DNA from: Cupriavidus basilensis
GTDB taxonomy: Bacteria; Pseudomonadota; Gammaproteobacteria; Burkholderiales; Burkholderiaceae
Assembly: GCF_008801925.2 (NCBI RefSeq)
Contig: NZ_CP062805.1
Location: 310,001-374,000, forward strand
Direction: 5' to 3'
DNA length: 64,000 nt
Positions 51,126 to 59,654 of this stretch are shown here, in pieces (the stretch's first letter is position 1; every line of letters starts with the position of its first letter). Position numbers and translations under genes: made by a program. The notes under the pieces are model-generated. The model was not told the origin of the DNA and searched no databases. It worked only from the letters and a program-made list of their open reading frames with translations.

Positions 51126-51350
51126 TCAGATTTGCGCATGAGCGCCCTTTGCGCCGGCAGCGCGGACGAACGTGTAGCGCGCGACTTCCCCCTTGTGCTC
51201 CGGGCCATCCACTGCGGCAGTGGTCAGCTCGGGGTACTGGGCGGAATAGACGTCGCGCACCTGCTGGGGCGTGAACTGCGGACCGGGGTCCATCAGCGTC
51301 ATGCCGTTATAGGAGAACTCGCGCGTGAGCTTCTTAACCTCGAGTGCCAT
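51126..51350 (-). CDS. PRTRC system protein C (ubiquitin-like, Prok_Ub)
   Basis: A 74-residue protein of the prokaryotic ubiquitin-like family: LTREFSYNGMTLMDPGPQF, then VRDVYSAQYPELTTAAVDGPE and a last strand RYTFVRAAGAKG. Gly66 and Gly69 are followed by a short tail (AHAQI) that the JAB protein could remove to expose a C-terminal Gly for adenylation by ThiF. AAAGGAGA lies 6 bases before the ATG. It is encoded between E and F. Confidence 0.88.
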   Translation of the reverse strand: MALEVKKLTREFSYNGMTLMDPGPQFTPQQVRDVYSAQYPELTTAAVDGPEHKGEVARYTFVRAAGAKGAHAQI

Positions 51351-51361
51351 GCCAGTCTCCT

Positions 51362-51802
51362 TTACAGCAGCGATGCGAGGTCGGTGCCGGCCGTCTTGGC
51401 CGCGCCGTCGTTCGCCGTTGCCTGCGCGCCAACACTGCCTTCCGGCTTGTCGTTGTCATCGTCCTCCTCGGACGTTTCGGATGCCGTCGGCGCCGCCGCC
51501 GTGGTCAGGGCCTTCGTGGCTTTGGTCGACTGCGAGGTCTTGGCCGCCTCCAGGATGGACCTGGTGGCCTCGACCTGCTCAGCCAGCGACTGACGCGCAG
51601 CGCTGACTCCTGCAATCGCGGCGGCGAAACCTTCATCAAGCTCCGCCGGTGTCGCCGACAGCGCCAAGGGGGTGCTCAGCGCAGCATCCGCAGCGTCCTT
51701 GACAACGGGCACGACAACGACAGACATAGTGTCGCCTTGCGTAGTGAGCGTGACGACGACCTTTTCGCTCGCGCGAACGAGCGCAGCCAATTCAGTGAAC
51801 AT
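51362..51802 (-). CDS. PRTRC system protein E
   Basis: A 146-residue protein of the PRTRC E family. The N-terminal half (MFTELAALVRASEKVVVTLTTQGDTM in pieces, then VVPVVKDAADAALSTPLALS) is folded. The C-terminal half is Ala/Thr/Glu-rich and low in complexity (SETSEEDDDNDKPEG). Function unknown. It follows parB after 62 bases, with a hairpin (CGGAGG/CCTCCG) before its ribosome site. Confidence 0.87.
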   Translation of the reverse strand: MFTELAALVRASEKVVVTLTTQGDTMSVVVVPVVKDAADAALSTPLALSATPAELDEGFAAAIAGVSAARQSLAEQVEATRSILEAAKTSQSTKATKALTTAAAPTASETSEEDDDNDKPEGSVGAQATANDGAAKTAGTDLASLL

Positions 51803-51864
51803 AGTGAATCCTTGGGAAATGAATGAGGCGGAGGACGCCCTGGCGCCTCCGATTGGAAAGAAGC

Positions 51865-53532
51865 TTAGTAGCCGAGGACCTTGGGGACCTTGCCGGTGTA
51901 GTCGAAGCCGTCGACGGACAGAAGTCCAGCAACAACTTCAGCCTTTGATTTGCCGAACAGCTTGGCAAAGCCATCTCCCAGCACCTTGCGGATGCCAAGT
52001 TCGTCAGCCAGGACCTTCATCTCGGACTTGGTCAGCATCTCCAGGAAGTCCTGCGATTTCTGCAGGTTCCAGTGATCGCGCAGGTCGAGCTTGTGGTACC
52101 GGCACAGTTCCCGGAGGTTGTTCACCTCCATGCCGTCGATTGCCGCCACCGTCATGCCGATCGTCAGCTGCTGGCGACGGCCCGCGTCCATGGCATGGAC
52201 GGCCGTGAGACAACCTTGCAGGGTCGAGGACGACTTCTGCTCGGTGAGCTTCTCGAAGAACTTGCCCATCACGTCGCCGCCAATGTTGCGCGACAGACCG
52301 TTCAGGGCGACGGCCAGCAGGTAGGCATTGGCCTGTTCAGCGTTCTGCGCAACTTCCTTGCGCAGCGCCTTGCGCCAGAGCTCGGTGCGGTACTGCTTCA
52401 CCCTCTCCGACTCGCTGATCACCGTGGCCGGCTTCTCGGCAGCCGCGGACGACTTGTCGCCCTTCGTTGCCGCAGCCGTCTTGCCGGCGGTCTGCTTGAC
52501 AGCAGGCGCCTTGGCCGCATCACGCTCCGCCTTGATTCGGGCCGCTACCTTCTTCTGATTGCATGCCGTGTCGAAGCACTGGCCGCTATAGACCTTGCCC
52601 ATGGAATCCGGCAGACCGCTGACCGCGGCACCGAAGTTCTGGCAGGCATGGCAAGCTTTGGCCTGTTCCTCACCGACCCCGGTTGGTCCATCCACCTTCA
52701 GCTGAATGCGGGTATGGTTGTCGCCGGACCGGATGATGCGCACGATCGGATACTCTTCCTTGAGCCCGTAGACGATGCCCTCGAGCTTACGGTCGGTCTT
52801 CTCGGCGTAGCAGGCTTTGTTGGTGCAGTTGCCGGTAGCGATCGCCTCGCCAAACATCTCCGTTTGCAACGAGGAGTTGTGCGGGCACGTGGCGCAGTCG
52901 GTCTTGTCGAAGATCGCCACTTCCAGGCTGCACGCAGCCGCCTCGATCGTTTTCTTCAACTCCGACACCGCCTTCTTCTCGCTGAGGATGACCGGCAGGA
53001 GCTTGTCCTGCTTGTCCTTGGCGAGTGTGGCGAGCAACTCGGCGTGACCGAGTTGAATCTTGCGCTCATTCAGTGCCGCCTGAACATCCGGGCTGCAATT
53101 CATGAGAGCAAGGCGCTTATCCAGCGTCGCGCGGGACCAGCCCAGGAGCCTGGCGGCTTCCTCGCGATCCCCTTTGCAATGGCCGACGATCTTCGAGGCG
53201 GCAACGGCCTCTTCAGACGGCGACATGTTCGCGCGCTGGGCGTTCTCGATGAGCGCCGCTCGGTCGGCCTCGTCGTCGGTCATTACTTTGACGAGGGCGG
53301 GAATCACCCAGTCGATGCCGTGGGCCTCCACGGCACCGCGGTAGCGACGCTCGCCTGCGATGAGCTCGAACTCGAACTCGTCGTCTTCGATGGGGCGAAG
53401 CAGGATGGGCTGGTAGACACCGGAAGTCCGGATGGACTCGGTGAGTTCAGCCATTTCGACCGGATCGAAGTACATGCGCGGATTACGGCCAGTACGGATC
53501 TTGCGAAGGGCAACAGCAGATGGAAATTGCAT
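51865..53532 (-). CDS. parB: PRTRC system ParB family protein
   Basis: A 555-residue ParB-like protein. The CTPase/nuclease-type N-terminal domain has the motif GERRYRG at residues 60-66. The helix-turn-helix is near EAARLLGWSRATLDKRLAL. The C-terminal part is unlike chromosomal ParB and has four Cys pairs (DCATCPHN, CTNKAC, CHACQ, CFDTAC) that may bind zinc. No parA is in the window. The start MQFPSAV at 53532 is supported by the leader; the longer frame is not. It heads the cassette parB-E-C. Confidence 0.92.
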   Translation of the reverse strand: MQFPSAVALRKIRTGRNPRMYFDPVEMAELTESIRTSGVYQPILLRPIEDDEFEFELIAGERRYRGAVEAHGIDWVIPALVKVMTDDEADRAALIENAQRANMSPSEEAVAASKIVGHCKGDREEAARLLGWSRATLDKRLALMNCSPDVQAALNERKIQLGHAELLATLAKDKQDKLLPVILSEKKAVSELKKTIEAAACSLEVAIFDKTDCATCPHNSSLQTEMFGEAIATGNCTNKACYAEKTDRKLEGIVYGLKEEYPIVRIIRSGDNHTRIQLKVDGPTGVGEEQAKACHACQNFGAAVSGLPDSMGKVYSGQCFDTACNQKKVAARIKAERDAAKAPAVKQTAGKTAAATKGDKSSAAAEKPATVISESERVKQYRTELWRKALRKEVAQNAEQANAYLLAVALNGLSRNIGGDVMGKFFEKLTEQKSSSTLQGCLTAVHAMDAGRRQQLTIGMTVAAIDGMEVNNLRELCRYHKLDLRDHWNLQKSQDFLEMLTKSEMKVLADELGIRKVLGDGFAKLFGKSKAEVVAGLLSVDGFDYTGKVPKVLGY

Positions 53533-53696
53533 TGTGGATTCTCCGGAGAGCAATGGGGAACCCGTTGCCGCACCGGGAACGGGTTCCCGGTGGGATGGAA
53601 TGGATGGACTGGCCCGGCTAAGCGGGCGGCCACCGTACTGCAGAAGCTGGCACCTTGCGGTGCGGGGTCGATGCGTCTGGGACGCGGAAAGTGATG
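53335..53696. repeat. Direct repeat copy 1: parB 5' end and leader
   Basis: About 360 bases covering the first 65 codons of parB, its leader and its dyad recur at 54235-54597. Shared runs include GATGGAATGGATGGACTGGC and CCACCGTACTGCAGAAGCTG. The copies are about 900 bases apart, with a DUF5983 gene between. Confidence 0.85.
53533..53687 (-). promoter_or_regulatory. Repeated 5' leader, copy f (parB)
   Basis: The dyad GCGTC-TGG-GACGC is at 53673-53685, followed by ATCGACCCC, the hairpin GCACC/GGTGC, CATCC, the hairpin CACCGGGAAC/TCCCGGTG and TCTCCGGAGA over the ribosome site. The dyad starts 141 bases before the ATG, longer than in the other copies. Confidence 0.72.
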
Positions 53697-53923
53697 TGAG
53701 GATAGCCAATATTGGCTTGCGTAGCAAGATCCCGCAAAATGGTTGCTGCCACGTGGCGGCGAATAACAACCAGGCACAGACCAGGTTCGTATGGAAGGCG
53801 GCCTTGAGGAAAACGTAAAAGTTTTGGTGACAGCTGGCGGCCGCTTGCCGCGCCTACATGGCTTCTGCGCCTTACAGCACGAACATGCATTGGCACCTCA
53901 ATTCTTACCATGGCGTGAAACGG

Positions 53924-54202
53924 CTACGACCACTCATACCGCGGCAAAACCTCTATCTCGTCGGCCGTGACATCGAAATGCAGCAACGTGATGCCAAGTG
54001 ACATCGCGTATTGCATTACCTTCTCCAGGTCCTCTGGTATTGCATAGTGTCTAGCAGAAGGTGCGTAGACGTTGATGACCTCCACAAAATAGCTCGCAAA
54101 GTTGTTAGCCAAAACGGGCTCTTGTCCAAAGCAGCAAAAAGTCTCTTCCGATAGGTGGAAGGCGGAAAGCGTCAAGTAGTCGTTAACCGGCAATTTTTTC
54201 AT
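53924..54202 (-). CDS. DUF5983-like small protein
   Basis: A 92-residue protein from the ATG at 54202 (MKKLPVNDYLTLSAFHL). The end ITLLHFDVTADEIEVLPRYEW resembles DUF5983, where a DxDA and a LPxYxW motif are typical. Such proteins are common on plasmids. It lies between the two copies of the parB leader region, and its promoter may come from the second, broken copy. Confidence 0.55.
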   Translation of the reverse strand: MKKLPVNDYLTLSAFHLSEETFCCFGQEPVLANNFASYFVEVINVYAPSARHYAIPEDLEKVMQYAMSLGITLLHFDVTADEIEVLPRYEWS

Positions 54203-54234
54203 TGTGATTCCCAATCGTAATTCAGCGGAGAGCG

Positions 54235-54434
54235 ACGTCACGGTAGCGCTGCTCTCCAGCGACGAGCTTGAAATCGAACGCATCGTCCGTTGATAGGGCG
54301 AAGTAGGATGGGTTGGTAGACACCGGAAGCCCGGATGGACTCGGTGATTTCAGCCATTTCAACCGGACAAAGTACGTGCGCGGACTGCGAGCCGTACGGA
54401 TCTTGCGAAGGGCGACAGCAGTTGGGTATAGCAT
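54235..54434 (-). pseudogene. parB: Duplicated and frameshifted parB 5' end
   Basis: It begins LYPTAVALRKIRTARSPRTYF, matching parB residues 2-22. Then a 2-base deletion shifts the frame; the next part reads VEMAEITESIRASGVYQPILLRPI in the other frame, as in parB residues 25-48. It ends near GEQRYRD, so only about 65 codons remain. It cannot give a ParB protein but keeps the leader and start. Confidence 0.78.
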
Positions 54435-54580
54435 TGGGGTTCTCCGAAGAGGAATGGGGAACCCGTTGCCGCACCGGGAACGTGGTTCCCGGCGGGATGG
54501 AATGGATGGACTGGCCCGGCGGCCACCGTACTGCAGAAGCTGGCACCTTGCGGTGCCGGATCGATGCGTCTGGGACGCGG
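54435..54580 (-). promoter_or_regulatory. Repeated 5' leader, copy g (with the broken parB copy)
   Basis: The dyad GCGTC-TGG-GACGC is at 54566-54578 with the hairpin GGCACC/GGTGCC and the CCGGGAA-type hairpin retained. It could still drive transcription into the DUF5983 gene. Confidence 0.65.
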
Positions 54581-54684
54581 AAAGTGGTAAGAGAGTATCC
54601 GAAGTCAGCCCTCCGGATCAATAGGCCCACGCTAGCCCACCCGACCTGATGATCGTAGCAACGGATTGGCTCCTGCGGTTGTTC

Positions 54685-54713
54685 AAAAAAAAATGCCCTC
54701 TGGAAGGGAGGGC
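54685..54713 (-). terminator. Terminator after the methylase-helicase operon
   Basis: On the minus strand GCCCTC/GAGGGC closes a 7-base loop and is followed by nine T residues. The bases 54714-54885 hold nothing else I can name. Confidence 0.82.
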
Positions 54714-54885
54714 TGGGAGCAAGTGCGAGAGGGTTTCCGTAGCGGGGGCTGCCGAAACCAGCATGGGGCGAACAGCTTTCGCTGTCGCCCAAACGCTCGC
54801 CAATTTCTTTCGTCTTTCGCCTGATATTGACTCGGTCGAGTCAGGTACGAGCGAAAGCCCGGCCGCGCGCGACCAGGCGATTCGA

Positions 54886-55131
54886 TTAGTGGTGCACGCC
54901 ATGCCGCGGGCCGATGGGCCGCGACAGCAGCGTGGTGACCGCGCCGGCAACTTGCCAGCCGTCCAGCTCCGATTCAAAAATGCCATGCACCAGCCGATCC
55001 AGGCAGATCACCTCCATCCCGTCTGCCTCGACGGTACCCAGGATCCTTGCCACGGTGGTACCGCGGGTGCCGCGGCACTTGATCGTCGCCAAGCCATCGC
55101 CAATGGCGATCCTGCAGTCGTCAGTCTTCAT
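54886..55131 (-). CDS. Hypothetical protein, 81 aa
   Basis: A small beta-rich protein (MKTDDCRIAIGDGLATIKCRG, then VARILGTVEADGMEVICLDRLVH). The ATG overlaps the stop of the methylase-helicase gene (ATGA), so it is translated with it. No family is recognised; the coupling suggests a partner of that enzyme. Confidence 0.62.
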   Translation of the reverse strand: MKTDDCRIAIGDGLATIKCRGTRGTTVARILGTVEADGMEVICLDRLVHGIFESELDGWQVAGAVTTLLSRPIGPRHGVHH

Positions 55132-58100
55132 GCCGCCTCCTTAAGCAGCTCGCGTTGATCCCGGACCTTGCGGCCGTGCAGCTTGGCGAGATCTTCAACA
55201 AAATGGTCTAACAGCGTGTCCATGTGCAGGAACGCCTCGTCTTCGAGTTCCGGCGTCGCCCAGTCCAGACCAGCCTCCATGGCGTCCCGTTTGTGCGCCA
55301 CCATCTGGTCCTGATAGCAATCGACGCTTCCCGGCAGATGGAAATACACCACCTTTAACTGCCCTTTCCGGTTCCACCGCAGCGCGCGCCGCATCGCCTG
55401 ATACTCGATGCGCCACGTCCACGAACGATCATAGAAGAGGACGTAGTCAGCATTGGGCAGGTTGTAGCCAGCCCGGCCGGACGCCTTGGTACAAAGAAGC
55501 CCTGTGGCGTTGCCGCCGACGAACCGCTTGTCCTTGTCGGCCACGCGCTTCGCAATCGGAATGCCACCATGGAACGGCACGGTCTCCACCCCCTTCGCCT
55601 TCAGCTGACTGGCGATGAGGTCGATAACCCCCGGGTTCTCGGCAAACAGGATGGCCTGCTTCCCTTCGGCGGCAATTGCCACCAGCCGTTTAACCACGGC
55701 GCGTTGCTTGCTGGTGAGCTGCGCCAGCCCGCCGACACCGTCTACCCCGTGCTGCGGGTAGTTGGCGGCGAAATGCACCGCACGGATCCTGGCAAGAATG
55801 GCAATCAGATTGTTCGGCCGGCCATCCTTGCGGACGTCCCGGTACCATTCGGCAAACTCGTCCGCCGTACGCAGGTAGAGCGACAGGTGAGCAGGATCCC
55901 AGTCCGTCTCGACCACCTCCACAGCTGGTGGCTCGATCTGGATGTACCGCGACACGTCGGGCTCGCAGACCAAGCGACGCTTCACGTGCGGCGCCAGCAT
56001 CTGGCGATACCGCGGGAGATTGCCAATCTTCGGCACTTCGCGCTTCGCCCCGTCCTGCAGGCTCTCCGCAAATTCCCAGGTCACCCACTCCAGCACCACA
56101 AAATCACTGCGGAAGCGGTCGATACCTCGTTCGGCATGCTGCGCCGTGGCCAGCCAGTTCGCCTCGAGGTAGCCGCGCCGGTAGCCGTACGGCTGGGCCG
56201 CAGTGCCGTCGCCACCCGTGAACGCGATCAGTCCGAAGATGTCACGCGGATAGTTGGCGATCGGGCTGCCTGTCAGGATATAGCGGCGTCTGGCCGACAG
56301 CTGCCATAGCGCGCGGCTCTGGTCACTGGTCGGGTTCGACAACCGCTCGCCCTCGTCTGCCACCAGCAGACTGATACGCCGGCGCAGCCGATGGGCATAG
56401 GTGACACGCCGCGACGCCTTCCGGCATACCGGCATGCGAAGCCGTTCGTAGGCGATCAGGTTGATTCGTCCCAGCGTACTCAGGTCTTCCGGCGACTCGA
56501 TCACGTGAACATCCGACGCCGGCAGAATTTGCCCCAGTTCCGCGCGCATCTCCGGGACCAGTCTGGCTTCCACCACGATCAGGCCATGCCGAACCCCGGA
56601 CAGCAGGATCAGTGCCGCAGCGAGCCGCGACTTGCCACAGCCCTGCTCCCATGCCGCTACTGCGCCGTTGGGCTTCATCAGCAGCTCGACCAGGTCTTCC
56701 TGCTGGAATTGCCAGTCCAACCACTTGTCGATTCCCAACGCCAGCAGCCGCTTGCGCAGCTGGTTGGCCTGTTGCGGATAACGGCGTTGCAGCCCTTCAT
56801 GGACGATTTCCCAGGCCTGCGCCGATTTCTCGACACTGTATCGGGTGGTGATTTCGTCCAACGAGACGACGTAGCGCTTCCCGCGCACCTCGTACTCATA
56901 TCGACCATCTGCCTGCCGGGCAAACTGCACTGCCTGGCCAGCTTTGATAATCGGGCTTCCCCAGACGGTGGTGTCGACCACATGCGTCTTGGTCGCGACC
57001 GCAACGAGCATGTTCACGGCGCCGACGCCCGTTGTCCAAACGGCATGGCGCAGAGGCAGCGCCTGCCGCGCACTGCGGCGCAGCCGCTGGTGCAAATGCT
57101 CCAGAAAGCCCGGCGCGAACTCCGGCTCGCCGCCTGCGCGCTTCACCAGCCTCACGAGCTCGCGAAGCGCAGCGATCGGATCTGCCTGCACGAGGTAGGT
57201 TTCCAGATCCAGCCGACCCGTGCCCGCATAGCAAAAGCCGCTCGGTAGCCGCTGACCTTCCTGCGATACGATTCGGCGTTCCAACACATGGTTGAGCACC
57301 ATCGCCTCGGTGAATCCGCACTCGAAGCCGAGGATGATCCGGCGGCCGTCATGCGAGATGCGTACCCGTTTCTGCGAGGTTACAGGCCGCGTGATAGCGG
57401 GACCGTGATCGTCCAGCAGCTGGTGTGCCAGCTTCGGCTCTCCATATCGCCGCTCGTCCCACTCCAGCTGGAGCTTCGGCAACGGTGTCGACAGATCCCG
57501 CACCGGCTGGCGCAGAATGCCTCCCCGCACGCGGTAGCGAGCAAACACGGCGATGGAGGTGCGCACTTCGGCGCCTTCCTCACGAAACGCGTTCGCGGGT
57601 AGGTCGAATGCACCCACCACGCGACGCGAGGCATCGCTATATGGCTCGCCATGCGGAATCGACCCATCAGCAAACTTGTCGACAAACGTGGTCGGAAGCA
57701 AGGCGACCACGACTTGTGAGGCGTCGAGTGCCTGGGCAAGTGCGTACTCATGGCTCAGCGCGCTGGTACGCGGGCCAAACCGGCCCCATGTCGTGCAGTC
57801 GTAGGGCTGCAGGTGTGGCGACTCCAGATGAATCGAGAACGGGGGATTTATTAGCGCGATATCGAATCTGCGCGGATGAATATCCTCCATCCCAGCGTGC
57901 CGAAAGCTGCCGTCGAAGCCGGCTGCCTCGATTGCTTGTTGAATTATCTCGATCGTTGGTTTGTGCACGTCCACACCAAAGAGGCTGTACCTGACCGGAT
58001 CTGCAAACTGCAGCAGACGGCCGGACCCGACAGAATTGTCCAGGATGGACACCTTCCGATCCGGCAACCAGTCGGCCACCACACCCCACATCAGGCGGGC

Positions 58101-58232
58101 GATCACATCCGGGGTGAAGAACTGCGAAAGATGGCGCTTACGCGCCGCGTGCAACTCGCCCATGTGCGCGACTTTTTCGGCTTGCGAGCCGAGGCTCACA
58201 ATAGCCCGTAAGGGCTCGTACCAATTGGTCAT
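55128..58232 (-). CDS. DNA methyltransferase-SNF2 helicase fusion
   Basis: A 1034-residue protein. The N-terminal third is an N6-adenine-type methyltransferase fold: FFTPDVIARLMW, ILDNSVGSGRLLQF (motif I) and INPPF (motif IV). After a middle part the C-terminal half is an SNF2/SF2 helicase: AAWEQGCGKSRLAAAL (Walker A), LLVADEGERLSNP (DEGE box), LTGSPIANYP (motif III), and GRAGYNLPNADYVLFYDRSW with RRALRWNRKGQ (motifs V and VI). Such fusions occur on plasmids, ICEs and phages and may protect or modify the element's DNA. I start at MTNWYEP. Confidence 0.85.
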   Translation of the reverse strand: MTNWYEPLRAIVSLGSQAEKVAHMGELHAARKRHLSQFFTPDVIARLMWGVVADWLPDRKVSILDNSVGSGRLLQFADPVRYSLFGVDVHKPTIEIIQQAIEAAGFDGSFRHAGMEDIHPRRFDIALINPPFSIHLESPHLQPYDCTTWGRFGPRTSALSHEYALAQALDASQVVVALLPTTFVDKFADGSIPHGEPYSDASRRVVGAFDLPANAFREEGAEVRTSIAVFARYRVRGGILRQPVRDLSTPLPKLQLEWDERRYGEPKLAHQLLDDHGPAITRPVTSQKRVRISHDGRRIILGFECGFTEAMVLNHVLERRIVSQEGQRLPSGFCYAGTGRLDLETYLVQADPIAALRELVRLVKRAGGEPEFAPGFLEHLHQRLRRSARQALPLRHAVWTTGVGAVNMLVAVATKTHVVDTTVWGSPIIKAGQAVQFARQADGRYEYEVRGKRYVVSLDEITTRYSVEKSAQAWEIVHEGLQRRYPQQANQLRKRLLALGIDKWLDWQFQQEDLVELLMKPNGAVAAWEQGCGKSRLAAALILLSGVRHGLIVVEARLVPEMRAELGQILPASDVHVIESPEDLSTLGRINLIAYERLRMPVCRKASRRVTYAHRLRRRISLLVADEGERLSNPTSDQSRALWQLSARRRYILTGSPIANYPRDIFGLIAFTGGDGTAAQPYGYRRGYLEANWLATAQHAERGIDRFRSDFVVLEWVTWEFAESLQDGAKREVPKIGNLPRYRQMLAPHVKRRLVCEPDVSRYIQIEPPAVEVVETDWDPAHLSLYLRTADEFAEWYRDVRKDGRPNNLIAILARIRAVHFAANYPQHGVDGVGGLAQLTSKQRAVVKRLVAIAAEGKQAILFAENPGVIDLIASQLKAKGVETVPFHGGIPIAKRVADKDKRFVGGNATGLLCTKASGRAGYNLPNADYVLFYDRSWTWRIEYQAMRRALRWNRKGQLKVVYFHLPGSVDCYQDQMVAHKRDAMEAGLDWATPELEDEAFLHMDTLLDHFVEDLAKLHGRKVRDQRELLKEAA

Positions 58233-58302
58233 GATAGGTCCCATAAGAAAAACGCCCCATCAAAGACGAGGCATGTAGTGGATCGAATGCGAAATCCGCC
58301 AT
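58233..58302 (-). other. Leader of the methylase-helicase gene
   Basis: The bases just upstream of the ATG read GGGGCGTTTTTCTTATGGGACC. A small GGAT/ATCC inverted repeat lies near 58278. The main dyad is not seen. Confidence 0.35.
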
Positions 58303-58539
58303 TCAAACTCGGTAGGTGCCAGCCTGCTGCTGGACGAAGGCCAGCAACGTGCCCGCGATCGGAAGTGCGAAGCGCAACTCCCAGTACTCGTTTAACTGGA
58401 TGTTGTTGAGGCCAGGGAGGGTCTGACGCTGCTGCGGCTGGAATGGATCGCTTGCGTGGCACCTTGCCAGGCAACTTGCCAGCGGCGCGTGGCTCATGCA
58501 GCGCGCAAACACTGCCAGCGCGAAGAAGGCGGCTATCAC
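58303..58539 (-). CDS. Possible small membrane or secreted protein, 78 aa
   Basis: The frame starts with GTG. The first 15 residues are hydrophobic (MIAAFFALAVFARCM), then a soluble part (ASDPFQPQQRQTLPGLNNIQL), and a second hydrophobic stretch (LRFALPIAGTLLAFV). No family, no strong ribosome site. The rest of the gap to 58856 holds nothing I can support. Confidence 0.38.
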   Translation of the reverse strand: MIAAFFALAVFARCMSHAPLASCLARCHASDPFQPQQRQTLPGLNNIQLNEYWELRFALPIAGTLLAFVQQQAGTYRV

Positions 58540-58856
58540 CGCTCCAGCGAGCCGAAATGCAGTTGCCGCATCGGATGTTCGGCGCCGTCGACCTGTTCCG
58601 ATATCGCCACCAAACGCATCCGCATCGCCGTGGCTGTGCGCCGGGCTGCCATACTGCTGGCTAGCCCAAGGGCCCGTGGGAGTGTCTGGGCCGTTTACTG
58701 AACGGCCATGGCGTGTCCGTTGGCCCCATAGATGCGGCGCAGACGTTTCCCGGAAGTCATCGAGATCGGGTGCATCGCCGGCTCGAATGGCTTCTCAGAT
58801 TTGGCATGGCCGGTGACGGGAATCCGCGTCTCACCATCGGTAGCTTACATCGCGTG

Positions 58857-59642
58857 TCAGGCCGTCTCTTCCATGAACGCAGCGCCAAATTCGCCGATGA
58901 ACAGCATCAACGCCTCGGCCACCTGGTGGGAAAACTTGAACTCCCACCCGTCTTTGAAGAAGACGATGTCAAGCCCAGGATGGCTTTGCTTCTCGCGGTA
59001 GTTGTACTCAATGTTGTGGACATTGATACGCGAGAGGCCACTGGCCAGCGACGAGTGACCCGCTTTGGCAGCAAAAGCGGTGAGGCCCTGCAGGCAATCC
59101 GCGGCAGTCTGGCAGCTGTAGTAGCCCACCTTCCTGCACGATCGCCCGTAGCAGCCTTCCGAAGTCACTCGCATGCGCAGAATCACCGCTGACGCGGTGC
59201 GCTGAACCTCATTGCGCCGGTTGAGCCAGAAGCCTTTGATGATCCGCTGCGCAGCTTGCTGGTAGGCCAGTTCCTTGCCGCCACTCCCGCCATAGCGGTC
59301 ATGAAGCGACGCCCACAGCCCGTCAATGTCGGGGATCTTCCCAGCCTTGAGCGCCTTGCCGATGTCCAGGCCCGCGTGCTCATGCTCTTTGGTATCGTCG
59401 ATGTCCAGACGTGTTCCCGCAGGAGCAAACTCGCGGCGAGCGCGGTTGACCACATTGCCGGCAAGCGAAGAGCAGAAGCTTTCAAGCTCCCTGGCCGTTC
59501 CATACTCGGAGCGAATCTCCACAGTGTGGCTGTTCCCGGGGATGCCTGCCAGGCACTCGCGCTCGAAGCTCGCAGCCGAACGATAGGCTGCACATGCCGC
59601 CTCCTGGGCCCTGACGAAGCGCTCAATGATTTCGTTGTACAT
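58857..59642 (-). CDS. Conserved hypothetical protein, 261 aa (DUF4942-like layout)
   Basis: A protein with a helical N-terminus (ERFVRAQEAACAAYRSAASF), a central WASLHDRYGGSGGKELAYQQA and an end DIVFFKDGWEFKFSHQVAEAL. The layout recalls DUF4942 proteins, which accompany plasmid and ICE methylases, but the match I can see is only partial. It follows the gene at 59655 after 12 bases. Confidence 0.6.
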   Translation of the reverse strand: MYNEIIERFVRAQEAACAAYRSAASFERECLAGIPGNSHTVEIRSEYGTARELESFCSSLAGNVVNRARREFAPAGTRLDIDDTKEHEHAGLDIGKALKAGKIPDIDGLWASLHDRYGGSGGKELAYQQAAQRIIKGFWLNRRNEVQRTASAVILRMRVTSEGCYGRSCRKVGYYSCQTAADCLQGLTAFAAKAGHSSLASGLSRINVHNIEYNYREKQSHPGLDIVFFKDGWEFKFSHQVAEALMLFIGEFGAAFMEETA

Positions 59643-59654
59643 GCGGCCTCCAAA

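Larger units (their letters stand above)
54235..54597. repeat. Direct repeat copy 2: parB 5' end and leader
   Basis: The diverged second copy of 53335-53696. Besides the frameshift it lacks about 9 bases of the leader (the GCTAAGCGG part after GGCCCGG). Confidence 0.82.

Noticed and set aside
50918..51139. Possible 73-aa gene overlapping the end of PRTRC C and the start of F
   Set aside because: Its frame passes through the strong terminator hairpin at 51056-51076 and through the start of F. Coding is possible but less likely.
52072..53694. Long plus-strand open frame of 540 codons
   Set aside because: Antisense shadow of parB in high-GC DNA; no start signal or domain.
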